A stretch of 64,000 nucleotides of DNA from Vulcanimicrobiota bacterium (GTDB lineage: Bacteria > Vulcanimicrobiota > Xenobia > Xenobiales > JADMJV01), in the NCBI GenBank assembly GCA_023447635.1, contig JAEXNA010000111.1, positions 34,905-98,904 on the forward strand, read 5' to 3'. Position 1 is the stretch's first letter. Every line of letters begins with the position of its first letter. Both the position numbers and the translations under genes were made by a program. Under the pieces are notes generated by a model that saw only the letters and a program-made list of their open reading frames with translations, did no database searches and was not told the origin of the DNA. Shown piece after piece: positions 45,263-54,873 of this stretch.

Positions 45263-46537
45263 ATGGCAAGAATCCTCGTCAAGGGTCCCACCAAGCTCAG
45301 CGGCAAGCTCAAGGCCAGCGGCGCCAAAAACGCCTGTTTGCCCATCCTAGCGGCCTCTATCCTGGCTCGCGGCGAGGTTCGCCTCCGACGCGTTCCTGAC
45401 ATCAGCGACGTTCACACCATGCTCGGCATCATGCAGGCCATGGGCGTGAAGGTCCGCTGGGTCGGGGACGAGGAAGTGATTTTAGATACCACTTCCGTGA
45501 CCACCACCGCTCCCGATGAGCTGGTGCGTCAGATGAACGCCTCCTTCGACCTGGCTGGTCCCCTGCTGGCTTGCTACGGCGAAGCACACATCTCTTTGCC
45601 CGGCGGCTGTCGCCTGGGCCCGCGTCCGGTCGATCTGCACCTGCAGGGCTTCCGCAAGCTGGGCGCCACCGTCAGCACCGAGCGCGGTGCCGTCCACGCT
45701 CGTGCCGATCGCCTGAAGGGCGCTCATATCGCCTTCCCCTTCGTCTCCGTCGGCGCCACCAAGAACTGCATGATGGCTTCGGTCCTGGCCGAAGGCGAAA
45801 CGGTTCTCGAGAACTGCGCGATGGAGCCCGAGATCGTCGACCTGGCCGACTTCCTGGTCGCCATGGGCGCTAAGATCGAAGGTCAGGGCGGTTCTCAGAT
45901 TCGGATTCAAGGCGTAGAACGTCTGCACGGTACGGAGTACGGGGTGCTTCCCGACCGTATCGAAACCGGAACGTTCCTGATCGCGGCTGTCATGACCGGC
46001 GGCGATGTGACGATGGAAGACTGCCGTCCCGAAGATCTGACCGCGCTGGTCGGGATCCTGAAGGACGCCGGTCAGGACGTCGAGGTCGGCAAGGACTGGA
46101 TCCGGGTGCGTGGCGTTTCGCCGGTCCTTCCGGTAGAAATTGCGACGGCGCCTCATCCTGGATTCCCCACCGACCTTCACCCTCAAATGGTCGCTATGTT
46201 GGCCCTGGCGAACGGGTCGAGCGTGCTCAACGAAACGATTTTTTCCGGGCGCTTCATGTACGCGATGGAGTTGGTCCGTCTGGGCGCTCACCTGAAGGTT
46301 CGCGACCGTCAGGTGATCATCAGCGGAAACGACAGCTATTCGAGCGCTCCCGTGGACGCTCCCGACCTGCGGGCCGGTGCGGCGCTGATCCTGGCCGGCA
46401 TGGCTGGCGAAGGCGAGACGATGATCTCGGGCGTGCACTTCATCGACCGGGGTTACCAGAAGCTGGAAGAGCGACTGCGCTCCCTGGGGGCGGACATTAC
46501 CCGCCTGGAAAAGCCGGTCCCTAGCCGGGTCGGCTAG
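45263..46537 (+). CDS. murA: UDP-N-acetylglucosamine 1-carboxyvinyltransferase
   Basis: 424 residues. Lys22-Asn23 (SGAKNACLPILAA) and Cys116 (PGGCRLGPRPVDLHLQGF) match the E. coli catalytic residues, including the Cys that fosfomycin alkylates, so the enzyme is predicted fosfomycin-sensitive. It transfers enolpyruvate to UDP-GlcNAc, the first committed step of peptidoglycan synthesis. It lies directly after atpC, as in several Gram-positive and Terrabacteria groups, and before an MreB-like gene. Confidence 0.96.
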   Translation: MARILVKGPTKLSGKLKASGAKNACLPILAASILARGEVRLRRVPDISDVHTMLGIMQAMGVKVRWVGDEEVILDTTSVTTTAPDELVRQMNASFDLAGPLLACYGEAHISLPGGCRLGPRPVDLHLQGFRKLGATVSTERGAVHARADRLKGAHIAFPFVSVGATKNCMMASVLAEGETVLENCAMEPEIVDLADFLVAMGAKIEGQGGSQIRIQGVERLHGTEYGVLPDRIETGTFLIAAVMTGGDVTMEDCRPEDLTALVGILKDAGQDVEVGKDWIRVRGVSPVLPVEIATAPHPGFPTDLHPQMVAMLALANGSSVLNETIFSGRFMYAMELVRLGAHLKVRDRQVIISGNDSYSSAPVDAPDLRAGAALILAGMAGEGETMISGVHFIDRGYQKLEERLRSLGADITRLEKPVPSRVG

Positions 46538-46543
46538 GGCCCA

Positions 46544-47473
46544 ATGTCCATCGTCTGCTTAGAGCCGGGAAGCCGGCTCTTTCGCGTTAAGGACACTTCC
46601 GGGAAGGTCCACAGTCTCTCCTCGTACCTGGTCAGAGAGGCCACGACAGGCGATGGAGTCTGTTTCCCGGAAGAGCTCGAAGGCATGTCGCCTCGACCGC
46701 AGGTGGTCGAACTCTGGCCCTGGGATACCGCTGGCGGGGTCAGAGATTACGCCCTGGCAAGTCTCTACCTGAGCCTGCTCAAGAAACGTTTTTCCAGCGT
46801 CTTCCGTCGCGCCGAGTGGAGAGTGGTTCTTTCTCCGCGACTTCTGGCCGCTCAGGGACAGGTCTGGAGCGCCCTGCTACGCGAGACCGGGATCCGAAAG
46901 TTCCAGCTGCTCTCTAACCTGGAATGCCTATGCTGGGGCCGCTCCCAAGAGCTGATGGGCCTGTATCTTCATTGGGGGGCAGGAGGTGGAGACCTGGGCG
47001 CCTGCCTGCAAGGAGAGACCTACCGCTACCAGCGGCTGTTGGTGGGAGAGGACCAACTGGTGGTTCAGCTGCGAGACTGGCTGCACGCCAGGACAGGCTC
47101 GCCGGTTCCTCGCGACGAGGCCTACCGACTTCTACGGCTGGCCGGTGACGAAGGGTTAGCGTTTCCCGGCGGGCGACTTGTGGAAATCGGACTAGGGGGA
47201 GACTCGACGCCGTTACGCGCTTCGCTAGAGCAGGAGGTTCTGCTACAAGCCATACTCAGTTTCCAGCAGCCCCATCTCGAAGCCGTGGAAGGCTTCGTGC
47301 GTGCGCTTTCGCCCCAGGACCAGGCCGAACTTTTCGAACACGGCCTGCGCCTTTCGGGAGGTGGAGTCACCCTTCGCTTGTTACGTGACTGTCTTGCCGA
47401 ACTGTTCGAGTTCCCCGTGGCTCTGGCCGAGCCCCCCGAGACGGCCGTGCTGAGCTCGCCTCGGCTGCACTGA
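46544..47473 (+). CDS. highly diverged MreB-like (actin-fold) protein lacking nucleotide-site glycine motifs
   Basis: 309 residues, 6 bp after murA. By eye it aligns with MreB over most of its length. RRAEWRVVLSPRLLAAQGQV...GIRKFQLLSNLECLCWG corresponds to the MreB stretch from RVLVCVP to FLIEEPMAAAIG, and RLSGGGVTLRLLRDCL...FPVALAEPPETAV to LTGGGALLRNLDRLL...IPVVVAEDPLTCV. The phosphate-1 motif DLGT is replaced (CLEPGSRLF) and phosphate-2 DIGGGTT is altered (HWGAGGGDL). ATP binding is therefore doubtful. MreB/Mbl genes near murA are known in Firmicutes, so it may be a pseudo-MreB that regulates wall growth. Confidence 0.72.
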   Translation: MSIVCLEPGSRLFRVKDTSGKVHSLSSYLVREATTGDGVCFPEELEGMSPRPQVVELWPWDTAGGVRDYALASLYLSLLKKRFSSVFRRAEWRVVLSPRLLAAQGQVWSALLRETGIRKFQLLSNLECLCWGRSQELMGLYLHWGAGGGDLGACLQGETYRYQRLLVGEDQLVVQLRDWLHARTGSPVPRDEAYRLLRLAGDEGLAFPGGRLVEIGLGGDSTPLRASLEQEVLLQAILSFQQPHLEAVEGFVRALSPQDQAELFEHGLRLSGGGVTLRLLRDCLAELFEFPVALAEPPETAVLSSPRLH

Positions 47474-47578
47474 GCTGTCGCGCGGAAAGAGTATCCGGTC
47501 CTGCGAACAAGTGTTTGCCATTTAGGACAGGACAGGGGGGGGTCGACAGGAAGCTGAAAATTTTGTAGCTAGACTGCC

Positions 47579-50500
47579 TTGCGTTTCCGTAGACTTCTCA
47601 TAAAGCTCCTGCGCGTGCTGGTCCCCCTGGTTGGGGTCCTGGCGCTGCTCGCCGTGATCATCTTTGTGTCGTACTTCGACAGTATCGCTCAGTACGCGCT
47701 GGAGTCCGCTTCGTCGAGCATTCCTGGGCGTCTGCAGGTCAAAAAGTTTCTGCCCACGATGAGCGGGGTTCAGATGCAGGGCGTGCGTTGGGACCTCGAT
47801 GAGAAGGACCCGTTCTTCGTGGCTGATCGGGTGGACGTGACGATCGACCATAAGGCGCTGCTTCGACGGGACTGGCTGGTACTGATTCGCCACGCCATGG
47901 TGATCAAGCCCGGCTTGCGGGTGACGGTCGCTCCTGATGGCACCCTGAATCTGATGAAGCTGCTGGAGTCTGACGAGGAGCCGTCCAAGTTGGATATCAC
48001 GCAGCTTCGCGTGGTTTTAGAGTGGAAAGAAGGCTGGGTTCTCTACAACGACCGACGCGACGCCGGCTTCCTCTACGAACTCTCGGACTGGAAAGGCTCG
48101 GCGGCTTTTCCGGACGGGGAGATTTTACTCCTCAAGACCGACGCTCACCGGAAGGAAGACTCTTCCAAGTTCTCCTTTGAAGGGGAGGTGTCTCTCCTTC
48201 GGCCGCGCTTGAGCACGACCCTGAACCTGGCTCGGGTCGATCTGCTGCCGTTCGCCGGCTTCCCCGGGTTTGGCCCGGGATTGACCCTGGTTCAGGGAAT
48301 GGTCAACGGCTCGATCGTCGTTCAGGGTAGCGGAGAAACCTGGGACGACGTGCTGGCTTCGGTGTTCGCGGTTGGCAAGGTCGAACTGAGCGACGGCCTG
48401 CTGGCTTCACCTCTCCTGCCGGTCGACCTGAAGGGTCTCAACGGCAAAGTCAGCCTGCTGGGGCGAGAGGTCAGCACTTCGGGCTTCCAGGGGCTGGCCG
48501 CGGGTATCCCGTTCCGGCTCGAGGGGACCGCCGATCTCGACCCGGAGGGCGAGGTCACGGCCCGCCTGGCGGTGGCCCGTTTCTCTTTAGAGCTTCTCAA
48601 GCCGTACCTGCAGAATCCGCCGCCGGTCAGCGGCGAGGCCGAGGTCGACGTGGACGTCGAGGGGCCCGTGGTGGACCCTAACATCAGCGGTCTGGCTCGG
48701 GCATACAACTTACACTACCAGGACCAGGTTGTTCCAAAGGCCAGCAGCCGTTTTCTCAAGACCGGAGAGATCGTCTATCTGTCCGAAGTGCAGGCCGAAA
48801 CGGCGGCCGGGAAGGTCACCGGAGAAGGCTGGCTGTTCCTGGGAGAAAAGCCTCGCATCCTGTTTGCTCTGCAGGGCCAGGGCACGAACCCTTCGGCTCT
48901 GATGCCGGACCTTGCCGAAAGCGCGGACTTCCGAGTCCGGGTTCTGGGCACGCTCGACGACCCGATGCTCTACGGGCAGGGAGAGCTTCGCGGGCTGGGC
49001 TCGTGGGGCCAGGGGATCAGCTCGGCCGGCGGTCAGTTCTATTTCAAAGGCCAGGAGTTGATGCTGCTCGACGGGCTGGCCTTCAAGGGCGGGAGCAGCG
49101 TCCGAGTTCCCGTGGCCTCGGTCAACATCGAAAGTCGCCAGGTGGACGGCATCGTACGAACCGACGGTTTCTCGTTAGCCGATGTGCCCGGCCTGCAGGG
49201 GGTCAGCGGCTACGTTTCTGGTGAAGCCGTCGTCAGTGCCGACCTATCCGGCTCGACCCCACAAATCGTGGCCCAGGGCCAGCTAACCGATGGCACCTTC
49301 TCGAGCGGCGGACTGACCGCGAGCAGCGCTTCGGGAGCATTTGCCTTTGACGGGGCCCAGATGATTATCCCCGACGCCTCGGCCAGCGTGGAAGGCGGCC
49401 GGGTGAACCTTGCGGGTGTCTTTGACACCCGTAACAACGGGCTCGCCTTCTCTGCCAGGGCCGACGGAATGAACCTGGCGGCCCTGGGGCTGCCGGGCGA
49501 GTCGGCCTCGATGATCGGCTCGATCAGCGGGCAGTTGGGCGGTCAACTCGGTGTCTACGGCTACGCCGAAAGCGCCCGCGGCAAAGCGGCCCTTTCCGGT
49601 TTCCAGCGCGCCAATGGCACGCTGGGAGCCGTCGCCTGGGTCGATGCCCCTATTCCTGGCCAGGAAGACTCGAACATGCAGGCGACGGTGGTCGCCGGCG
49701 GCACGCTCGACCGGATGAATCTTGAATACAACGGCCAGGCCCAGGCCCCGGTGCTATCGAGCGTCGGACCGCTCGATGTTATGGGGAGCGCAACGCTTGC
49801 GGACAAGGTCCTGACCGTCCACCCCACGCTGGTCGCGGCGCGGGACGAGAACGGCAACGCCGAACCGGCCCGCTACCTGACCTACAGCGGAGAGGCGTAC
49901 CCGTTCTTCGGTCCGCTGCTCGCGGGCCCGCTGAAGCAAGTGGTGGTCGAAGAGCAAGCCGTGCCTACCCGGCGGAGCCTATCGCTGGCCGGTAAGGCTG
50001 ACCTGGCCAGGGAGAGCCTCGACTTCCGCTTCCAGTTGCGTTCGGCCGGCCTGCAGGAGTTGGCTGATCAGCCTCTCGGTTCGGACCCCGATTCGGCCAG
50101 TCTCAACGAAACGCTTCCGTTCGACGTACTCAGCGGGTTCGGTTCGGTCCAGGGGATCCTGAGCGGCACCTTCCGAGCGCCTCGTCTGCAGGCGGACTAC
50201 GACGTGCCCTGGCTGCTACTGGCAAACGGCTACGAGAACCGCCACGTGCTGTCCAGCAAGGGTAGGGTCAGCATGAACGGACCCGCCTTGAACATCGATG
50301 CGGCCGCCGTGTCCGAGACGCCGTTCGATGGGCGCCTGACCGGGGCTCCCAAGGCGCTCTACAACCTGGCTTCCCAGATGACGGGCATGCTGGCCGCTCG
50401 AGGCAAGGTCGAAGCGAGTGGGCGTTTCGACCTGCGTCTGGCTACCGCCGGTTTCGACGCGAGCTTCCTATCTCTGGTAGCTCCCTCGACCTATCTTTCC

Positions 50501-53476
50501 TATCTGCCTTACGGGCGGTTGGCCACGGAGAACTTGCATATCTGGGGCACCGCTACCAGCCCTTCGCTGGCCGGTGCGGTCCGACTGCTGCAGGGCGGCC
50601 TTTACATGGCTGGTGAGTCGTTCCCGTTCCAGGTCGCCTCGCTGGATTTCAACTCGGAGGGCGGTAAGACCCGAATCGACAACCTGGTGGTTCAAGCGCC
50701 CGGTCTGAACGTCTCGGGCTATGGACAGCGGGATGCCAACGGCGACCTGTCCGGAGAGATCTCTGCCCGCGATATCGACCTGGCGGAGCTTCGCCGTCTG
50801 GGACCGCCGCTGTCTGGTCTGGGAGGTCGCGCGGACGCCGCTTTGGCGCTGGAGGGGAACTGGCCCCGCCAGCCTCGCATCGAGGTTGCTCTCAACGGGC
50901 GCGATCTGACCTGGAACCCCGCCGCCGTAGGCGGAATGGCGGCGACTCTGCCGATCGAAGAGCTGGCCCTGGGCCACTTCGGCGAGGACGGCCAGACTCT
51001 GGCTTCGGGACTGACCATCACCCAGGACGACATCGGGCTTCGTATGGAGCTTCCGTCCCAGGGCCTGCGCTTCCGTACCGTGGCGAACGGTCTGAGCCTG
51101 GAGGCCGAGGGCGCGGTGCGCTTCCCCGGAGGGCTTCCCGACCTTCGCATGTTCAAGACGTTCTCGGACTGGAAGGGCTACTTTATCTCGGCTAACGGCC
51201 CGGACCTGGGCGCCCCGGGCGCTCCCTTCCGCGCCAGTATGCAGAACATGACTTTCGCCGAGTTGGCCCGCTACATGGGGACCACCGCGCCTCCTTATCG
51301 GGCCAAGACCAGCGCTGCCGTAGCGTTGGAGGGTCAGTGGTGGCGCGACCATAAGCGCGAGGCGACCGGCAACCTGCCGAGCTATCAGCTCGACCTGCAG
51401 GAGTTGACCTTCGAGGGCGACCGAGGAGGCAAAGCGTCTGGCTTTGACTTGCAAGAGTCGGCCCACCTGGCCTATCAACGGCAGGGCGACGCAGGTTACC
51501 TGACCCTGGAGAACCTCGGACTGGGCTTCTTCAGCGGGCCGTCTCCCCTGGGCAGTTCCGTGGGAGCCGTGGCTGGAAACCTGGTGGCTCGCCCTCTGGC
51601 GCAGGCGACTCCAGACCCCACCCCGGGTGCCGAGGTTAGCAGTCGCCAGGGCTCTTTGCAGGCCGAGGCCAAGCTCGCTCTGACCCAGCTTCCCGAGGCG
51701 AAACCGAATTCGAGCTTCCATCTGGGCGCGGTCGATATCCCTCTGGGGAACCTGGCCTTCTTGCTGCCCGAGGCCATTACCTTAGACGGTCTGGTAGAAA
51801 GCATCGAGGTGAATCTCGATGGTCTGCTCCCGGCGCCTCGGCTAGATGCGACGGCGCTGGTCACCAACCTGGCCGTGGGGCCGCTGCGCGAAATGGCGCT
51901 GCGCGGTCGGCTGACCGGGCAGGCGGAAGGCGAGAACGGGTACACGCTGTCTCTGGGCGACCTGGCCGACCCGGCGGTCACCCTGACCTTTGGCAAAGCC
52001 GACGCGGCCGACCATCGTCTGCAGGCGGAGGGGACCGCGACCCTGCTCTGGCGTCGCGTTTCGCCCCTGAACCCCGACCGACTGGGACTGTTCGCTAACG
52101 GTCTCGAGGTTGATTCGAACAGTCCGATCGATCTGGCATCCCAGGTCGTGGACAAGAATCTTCGTATCATCGCCGATGCCGTACCGGGCGAGGAGCAAGC
52201 TCGCGGCGACCTGACGGCCTCGCTGGCCGTCGACGGAACGCTGGGCTATCCCGAGTTCGAGGGTAAGGCCAATCTGGCCAACGGGCAGTTCCGCTCGCGA
52301 CGCTACGGGAACTTCGAGAATCTGCAGTTAGACGCTCAGGTTGAACGCATCAGCCGCGATGAAGCCGAGCCCAGTGAGGTGCTCGACGCTCAGTCCAGCG
52401 GCTTCCTGACCCGCTTCAGCCTGCCTAAGTTCGATGGAACGCTGGGCGGCAAGCCGTTCTTTGCCAGCGGCAAAACCGAGTTCGCGGGCCTGGCCCCGAC
52501 TTACCTGAATATGAACTTCGTGGGTGAAGCGCTGCCCGTGCAGCTGCCGGACCTGTTCACCGGTACGGCCGACGTCGACATGGAACTGCGCGGGCGGATG
52601 AACCGGGTCGACGGTAAGCCCGCGCTGTCTCCCGTGATTCTAGGCACCATCGTGATCCCTAAAGGCGATTTCGAGCTGCCGCTGAGCGCTGTGAGCTCGG
52701 GAGGAGAGGGCGGCCTGGCCCTGCCGCTGGACTACGACATCACTCTGGACCTGGGTCAGGAGTTCTTCGTGCGCCTGCTCGATTCCAGCGTGCGCGCGGT
52801 GGGCGAGCTGCGGGTCATCAGCAAGGATGGCAAGCCCGAGGTCTACGGACGCACCGAGCTAAGCCGAGGCTTGATCCGGATCCCGTTCTACGACGCCTCT
52901 TTCCGGATCCGGCAGGGTGTAGCGTACTTCGAGGGTCCGATGATCCCCCGTCTCGAGGCCGTCGAGGCGATCGCCGACCTGGGCAGCTACCGGATCGTGG
53001 CCCGAGTCGAGGGAACCTATCCCGACAAACTGTCGGTTCAACTGTTCTCGGACCCGCCGCTGCCCCAGTCCGAGCTGTCCCGCCTGGTGGTCCTGGGCGG
53101 CTTGCCCGGCCAGTTCTCAGGCGTGAACGACCCCAACCAGGGCGGCAGCTCGCTGAGCGCGCTTTCCGGTACCGGCGTTTCCTTCCTGAGCGGGATGCTG
53201 ACCAACCGGCTGACAGAGCAGCTGGGCCGTGTGCTGCTGCTCTCTGAAGTGTCCTTCGACTACATCCCTCCGGCCTCGTACGTGATCAAGCTAGCCAAGG
53301 CGATCGACCCCAACGACACCTTCCTGCTGACCCTGACTCGAGTCATCCGCGACAACGGTATCAACGAACAGCTTTACGGCGTCGAGTGGCGCCTGAGCCC
53401 GACCTTCCTGACCCGTATCGCCATGGACCAGTACAACCAGATGCGCTTCTGGGTGCAGAGCATCAATCGCTTCTAA
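47579..53476 (+). CDS. tamB: giant TamB-like (AsmA/DUF490 superfamily) envelope protein
   Basis: 1965 residues from a TTG at 47579, the only in-frame start before the stop at 47570. A basic N-terminus and signal anchor (residues about 1-32; LVPLVGVLALLAVIIFVSYF) place the rest in the periplasm. The body is a long series of beta-repeats in which phrases such as LDGLVESIEVNLDGLLPAPR and GLARAYNLHY recur. The C-terminal ~400 residues are the TamB domain (GRTELSRGLIRIPFYDASFRIRQG, LPQSELSRLVVLGGLPG). TamB relatives bridge the inner and outer membranes and move phospholipid, or aid outer-membrane protein assembly. E. coli TamB has 1259 residues. No BamA/TamA gene is adjacent. Confidence 0.88.
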   Translation: MRFRRLLIKLLRVLVPLVGVLALLAVIIFVSYFDSIAQYALESASSSIPGRLQVKKFLPTMSGVQMQGVRWDLDEKDPFFVADRVDVTIDHKALLRRDWLVLIRHAMVIKPGLRVTVAPDGTLNLMKLLESDEEPSKLDITQLRVVLEWKEGWVLYNDRRDAGFLYELSDWKGSAAFPDGEILLLKTDAHRKEDSSKFSFEGEVSLLRPRLSTTLNLARVDLLPFAGFPGFGPGLTLVQGMVNGSIVVQGSGETWDDVLASVFAVGKVELSDGLLASPLLPVDLKGLNGKVSLLGREVSTSGFQGLAAGIPFRLEGTADLDPEGEVTARLAVARFSLELLKPYLQNPPPVSGEAEVDVDVEGPVVDPNISGLARAYNLHYQDQVVPKASSRFLKTGEIVYLSEVQAETAAGKVTGEGWLFLGEKPRILFALQGQGTNPSALMPDLAESADFRVRVLGTLDDPMLYGQGELRGLGSWGQGISSAGGQFYFKGQELMLLDGLAFKGGSSVRVPVASVNIESRQVDGIVRTDGFSLADVPGLQGVSGYVSGEAVVSADLSGSTPQIVAQGQLTDGTFSSGGLTASSASGAFAFDGAQMIIPDASASVEGGRVNLAGVFDTRNNGLAFSARADGMNLAALGLPGESASMIGSISGQLGGQLGVYGYAESARGKAALSGFQRANGTLGAVAWVDAPIPGQEDSNMQATVVAGGTLDRMNLEYNGQAQAPVLSSVGPLDVMGSATLADKVLTVHPTLVAARDENGNAEPARYLTYSGEAYPFFGPLLAGPLKQVVVEEQAVPTRRSLSLAGKADLARESLDFRFQLRSAGLQELADQPLGSDPDSASLNETLPFDVLSGFGSVQGILSGTFRAPRLQADYDVPWLLLANGYENRHVLSSKGRVSMNGPALNIDAAAVSETPFDGRLTGAPKALYNLASQMTGMLAARGKVEASGRFDLRLATAGFDASFLSLVAPSTYLSYLPYGRLATENLHIWGTATSPSLAGAVRLLQGGLYMAGESFPFQVASLDFNSEGGKTRIDNLVVQAPGLNVSGYGQRDANGDLSGEISARDIDLAELRRLGPPLSGLGGRADAALALEGNWPRQPRIEVALNGRDLTWNPAAVGGMAATLPIEELALGHFGEDGQTLASGLTITQDDIGLRMELPSQGLRFRTVANGLSLEAEGAVRFPGGLPDLRMFKTFSDWKGYFISANGPDLGAPGAPFRASMQNMTFAELARYMGTTAPPYRAKTSAAVALEGQWWRDHKREATGNLPSYQLDLQELTFEGDRGGKASGFDLQESAHLAYQRQGDAGYLTLENLGLGFFSGPSPLGSSVGAVAGNLVARPLAQATPDPTPGAEVSSRQGSLQAEAKLALTQLPEAKPNSSFHLGAVDIPLGNLAFLLPEAITLDGLVESIEVNLDGLLPAPRLDATALVTNLAVGPLREMALRGRLTGQAEGENGYTLSLGDLADPAVTLTFGKADAADHRLQAEGTATLLWRRVSPLNPDRLGLFANGLEVDSNSPIDLASQVVDKNLRIIADAVPGEEQARGDLTASLAVDGTLGYPEFEGKANLANGQFRSRRYGNFENLQLDAQVERISRDEAEPSEVLDAQSSGFLTRFSLPKFDGTLGGKPFFASGKTEFAGLAPTYLNMNFVGEALPVQLPDLFTGTADVDMELRGRMNRVDGKPALSPVILGTIVIPKGDFELPLSAVSSGGEGGLALPLDYDITLDLGQEFFVRLLDSSVRAVGELRVISKDGKPEVYGRTELSRGLIRIPFYDASFRIRQGVAYFEGPMIPRLEAVEAIADLGSYRIVARVEGTYPDKLSVQLFSDPPLPQSELSRLVVLGGLPGQFSGVNDPNQGGSSLSALSGTGVSFLSGMLTNRLTEQLGRVLLLSEVSFDYIPPASYVIKLAKAIDPNDTFLLTLTRVIRDNGINEQLYGVEWRLSPTFLTRIAMDQYNQMRFWVQSINRF

Positions 53477-53490
53477 GTCCTTTAGGGCGG

Positions 53491-53530
53491 GCCCGGTTTG
53501 CGGTACCGGGCTTGTCGCTTTGTTGTCCGG
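53491..53530 (+). terminator. probable terminator after tamB
   Basis: GCCCGGT (53491-53497) pairs with ACCGGGC (53505-53511), followed by T-rich TTGTCGCTTTGTTGT. It lies 14 bp after the tamB stop and just before repeat cluster B. Confidence 0.5.
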
Positions 53531-54120
53531 ACTGCCGTTCCGGGGGGGATGGCACGGACTATCGTCCGTGGAGTAGCACGGACTGGCGTCCGTGAGAGAG
53601 AACGGACTGACGTCCGTGGGGATGTTCTTTTTAGAGACGAAAAAGAACCCAAACGCCTTTCGCCTCAGGCCGGCTGGGCCCAAATTGGCAGGACGTCGGG
53701 CCTAGCCTGGGGCACGGAAACCGGGTAAGACACTGGACTGCATTCGAGATACCGACTCAGTAGCAGGACTGGCTTGAACACTCAGGACGAAGCGGGACCT
53801 CCGTTCAGGAGATCTCAACCAGGCTCGTCCTGATACTGAGTCGGTTCCAGACCAGAACCTTTAACTTACCGAAGTCCCGCTGTCGAGAGGGGACCACCCA
53901 GTCCCGTCAGTTTTTGGCCCAGCCGGCCTGAGGCGAAAAGCAGTTTTGCCTCTTTTGCTGCTCCCAAAAGAGGATCCCCCCGGGGCCTTGGCCCCGGCAC
54001 GTCACCAGTCACGCCGACGAAAGGACCTTACCCTCAGCACGCCTACGGACGCTAGTCCGTGCCATCCCCCACGGACGGCAGTCCGTGCAAAGAGACCCTG
54101 GTCGAGGAAACCGACCAGCC
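53531..54120. repeat. repeat cluster B, non-coding intergenic region
   Basis: About 590 bp between tamB and the PilZ gene with no credible gene. It contains the inverted copy of the core element plus six or so short hairpins: CACGGACTATCGTCCGTG (53553-53570), CACGGACTGGCGTCCGTG (53577-53594), 53601-53618, TACGGACGCTAGTCCGTG (54044-54061), CACGGACGGCAGTCCGTG (54070-54087), and a degenerate one at 53527-53543. Stems stay constant while loops differ. A CTGGTCG/CGACCAG hairpin (54098-54118) touches the PilZ gene. Confidence 0.85.
53601..54018 (-). repeat. core repeat element, copy B, inverted relative to copy A
   Basis: The reverse complement matches 13809-14225 with about 28 hand-counted differences over ~418 positions. 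It keeps the outer GGCCCAGCCGGCCTGAGGCG arms and the inner ACCGACTCAGTAGCAGGACT arms (53751-53770 with 53826-53845). The AT hairpins are CCTCTTTT/AAAAGAGG (53949-53973) and GTTCTTTTT/AAAAAGAAC (53624-53648). The latter differs from copy A at both paired bases, a compensatory change. Confidence 0.85.
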
Positions 54121-54822
54121 CTAAGCCGGAGGCGGAAAGGTAGAGAGGCCGCCGGAGCCGTGACTACTACGCTCCAGAGCATGCTTGATGTAATGCTCGA
54201 TCCTGGCTTCGGCCTCTTCGTTGATCTCGGTGAAGCGCAGGCCGATCAGGTAGTGGCCGAAGGCGTTCTCTTTTTGCCAGCTGACTTCGGATTTGACCGC
54301 CACGGGGGGCTGGCCGGGTTCGAGGAGGATGCGGAAGTCTAGCTCTTTGCCTTCGGGCAGCGGCTCTTCGTGGTTGATCCGCATACCAGACGAGGACAGA
54401 TCCAGGGTGAACACGCCAAAGCGCGAGGTGGTGCCCTCGACCTGCATCTCGACTACCAGGATCCGCTCGAGACGGAACGACTTGCGGCGGTTCTCTCGAA
54501 GGTGCTGGTCCAGGAAGCCACGGAGTTGGCCGAGGCTGTGCTCGGGCAGCGGGTCGAACTGCAGTCCGTAAACGGTCATGCCGCCGACCAGTGGCTTCTC
54601 CCAGACCCGTTTGACGTCCACGTCGAGCGGTTCGTCCAGGTGCAGGCGGAGGGAAACCGTCCTGCCGGCCGGGAAGTTGTACTCCGTATGAACCCTCATC
54701 CCGCCTTCACTCAGGTCATGGATATGGACCAGGCAATGGTCGACGTCGTTCTCCCCCAGGATATCCGCAGCGAAAATGCGCTTGATAGGGGCCTTTCGCC
54801 TGGCCAGGGCACGCCGTTCCAT
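54121..54822 (-). CDS. tandem PilZ-domain protein
   Basis: 233 residues from the ATG at 54822; longer frames overlap the divergent gene. Two PilZ domains lie at about 8-105 and 110-220. The second has a full c-di-GMP signature (RKSFR, then DLSSSG); the first has RRKAPIKR and DLSEGG, also near consensus. The protein has no other domain, so it is likely a c-di-GMP receptor or adaptor. The final residues (FPPPA) are encoded by a module that also occurs in repeat cluster A, so the repeat appears to have shaped the 3' end. Confidence 0.85.
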   Translation of the reverse strand: MERRALARRKAPIKRIFAADILGENDVDHCLVHIHDLSEGGMRVHTEYNFPAGRTVSLRLHLDEPLDVDVKRVWEKPLVGGMTVYGLQFDPLPEHSLGQLRGFLDQHLRENRRKSFRLERILVVEMQVEGTTSRFGVFTLDLSSSGMRINHEEPLPEGKELDFRILLEPGQPPVAVKSEVSWQKENAFGHYLIGLRFTEINEEAEARIEHYIKHALERSSHGSGGLSTFPPPA

Positions 54823-54873
54823 GCCCGGTGGTTCGGGTTTAGAGGTGGAGTCCCTTCGTCTCTTCGTCCCATC

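Noticed and set aside
53291..54143. Similar open frames across repeat cluster B
   Set aside because: Same reason: peptides are translations of the repeat, partly antisense to the end of tamB.
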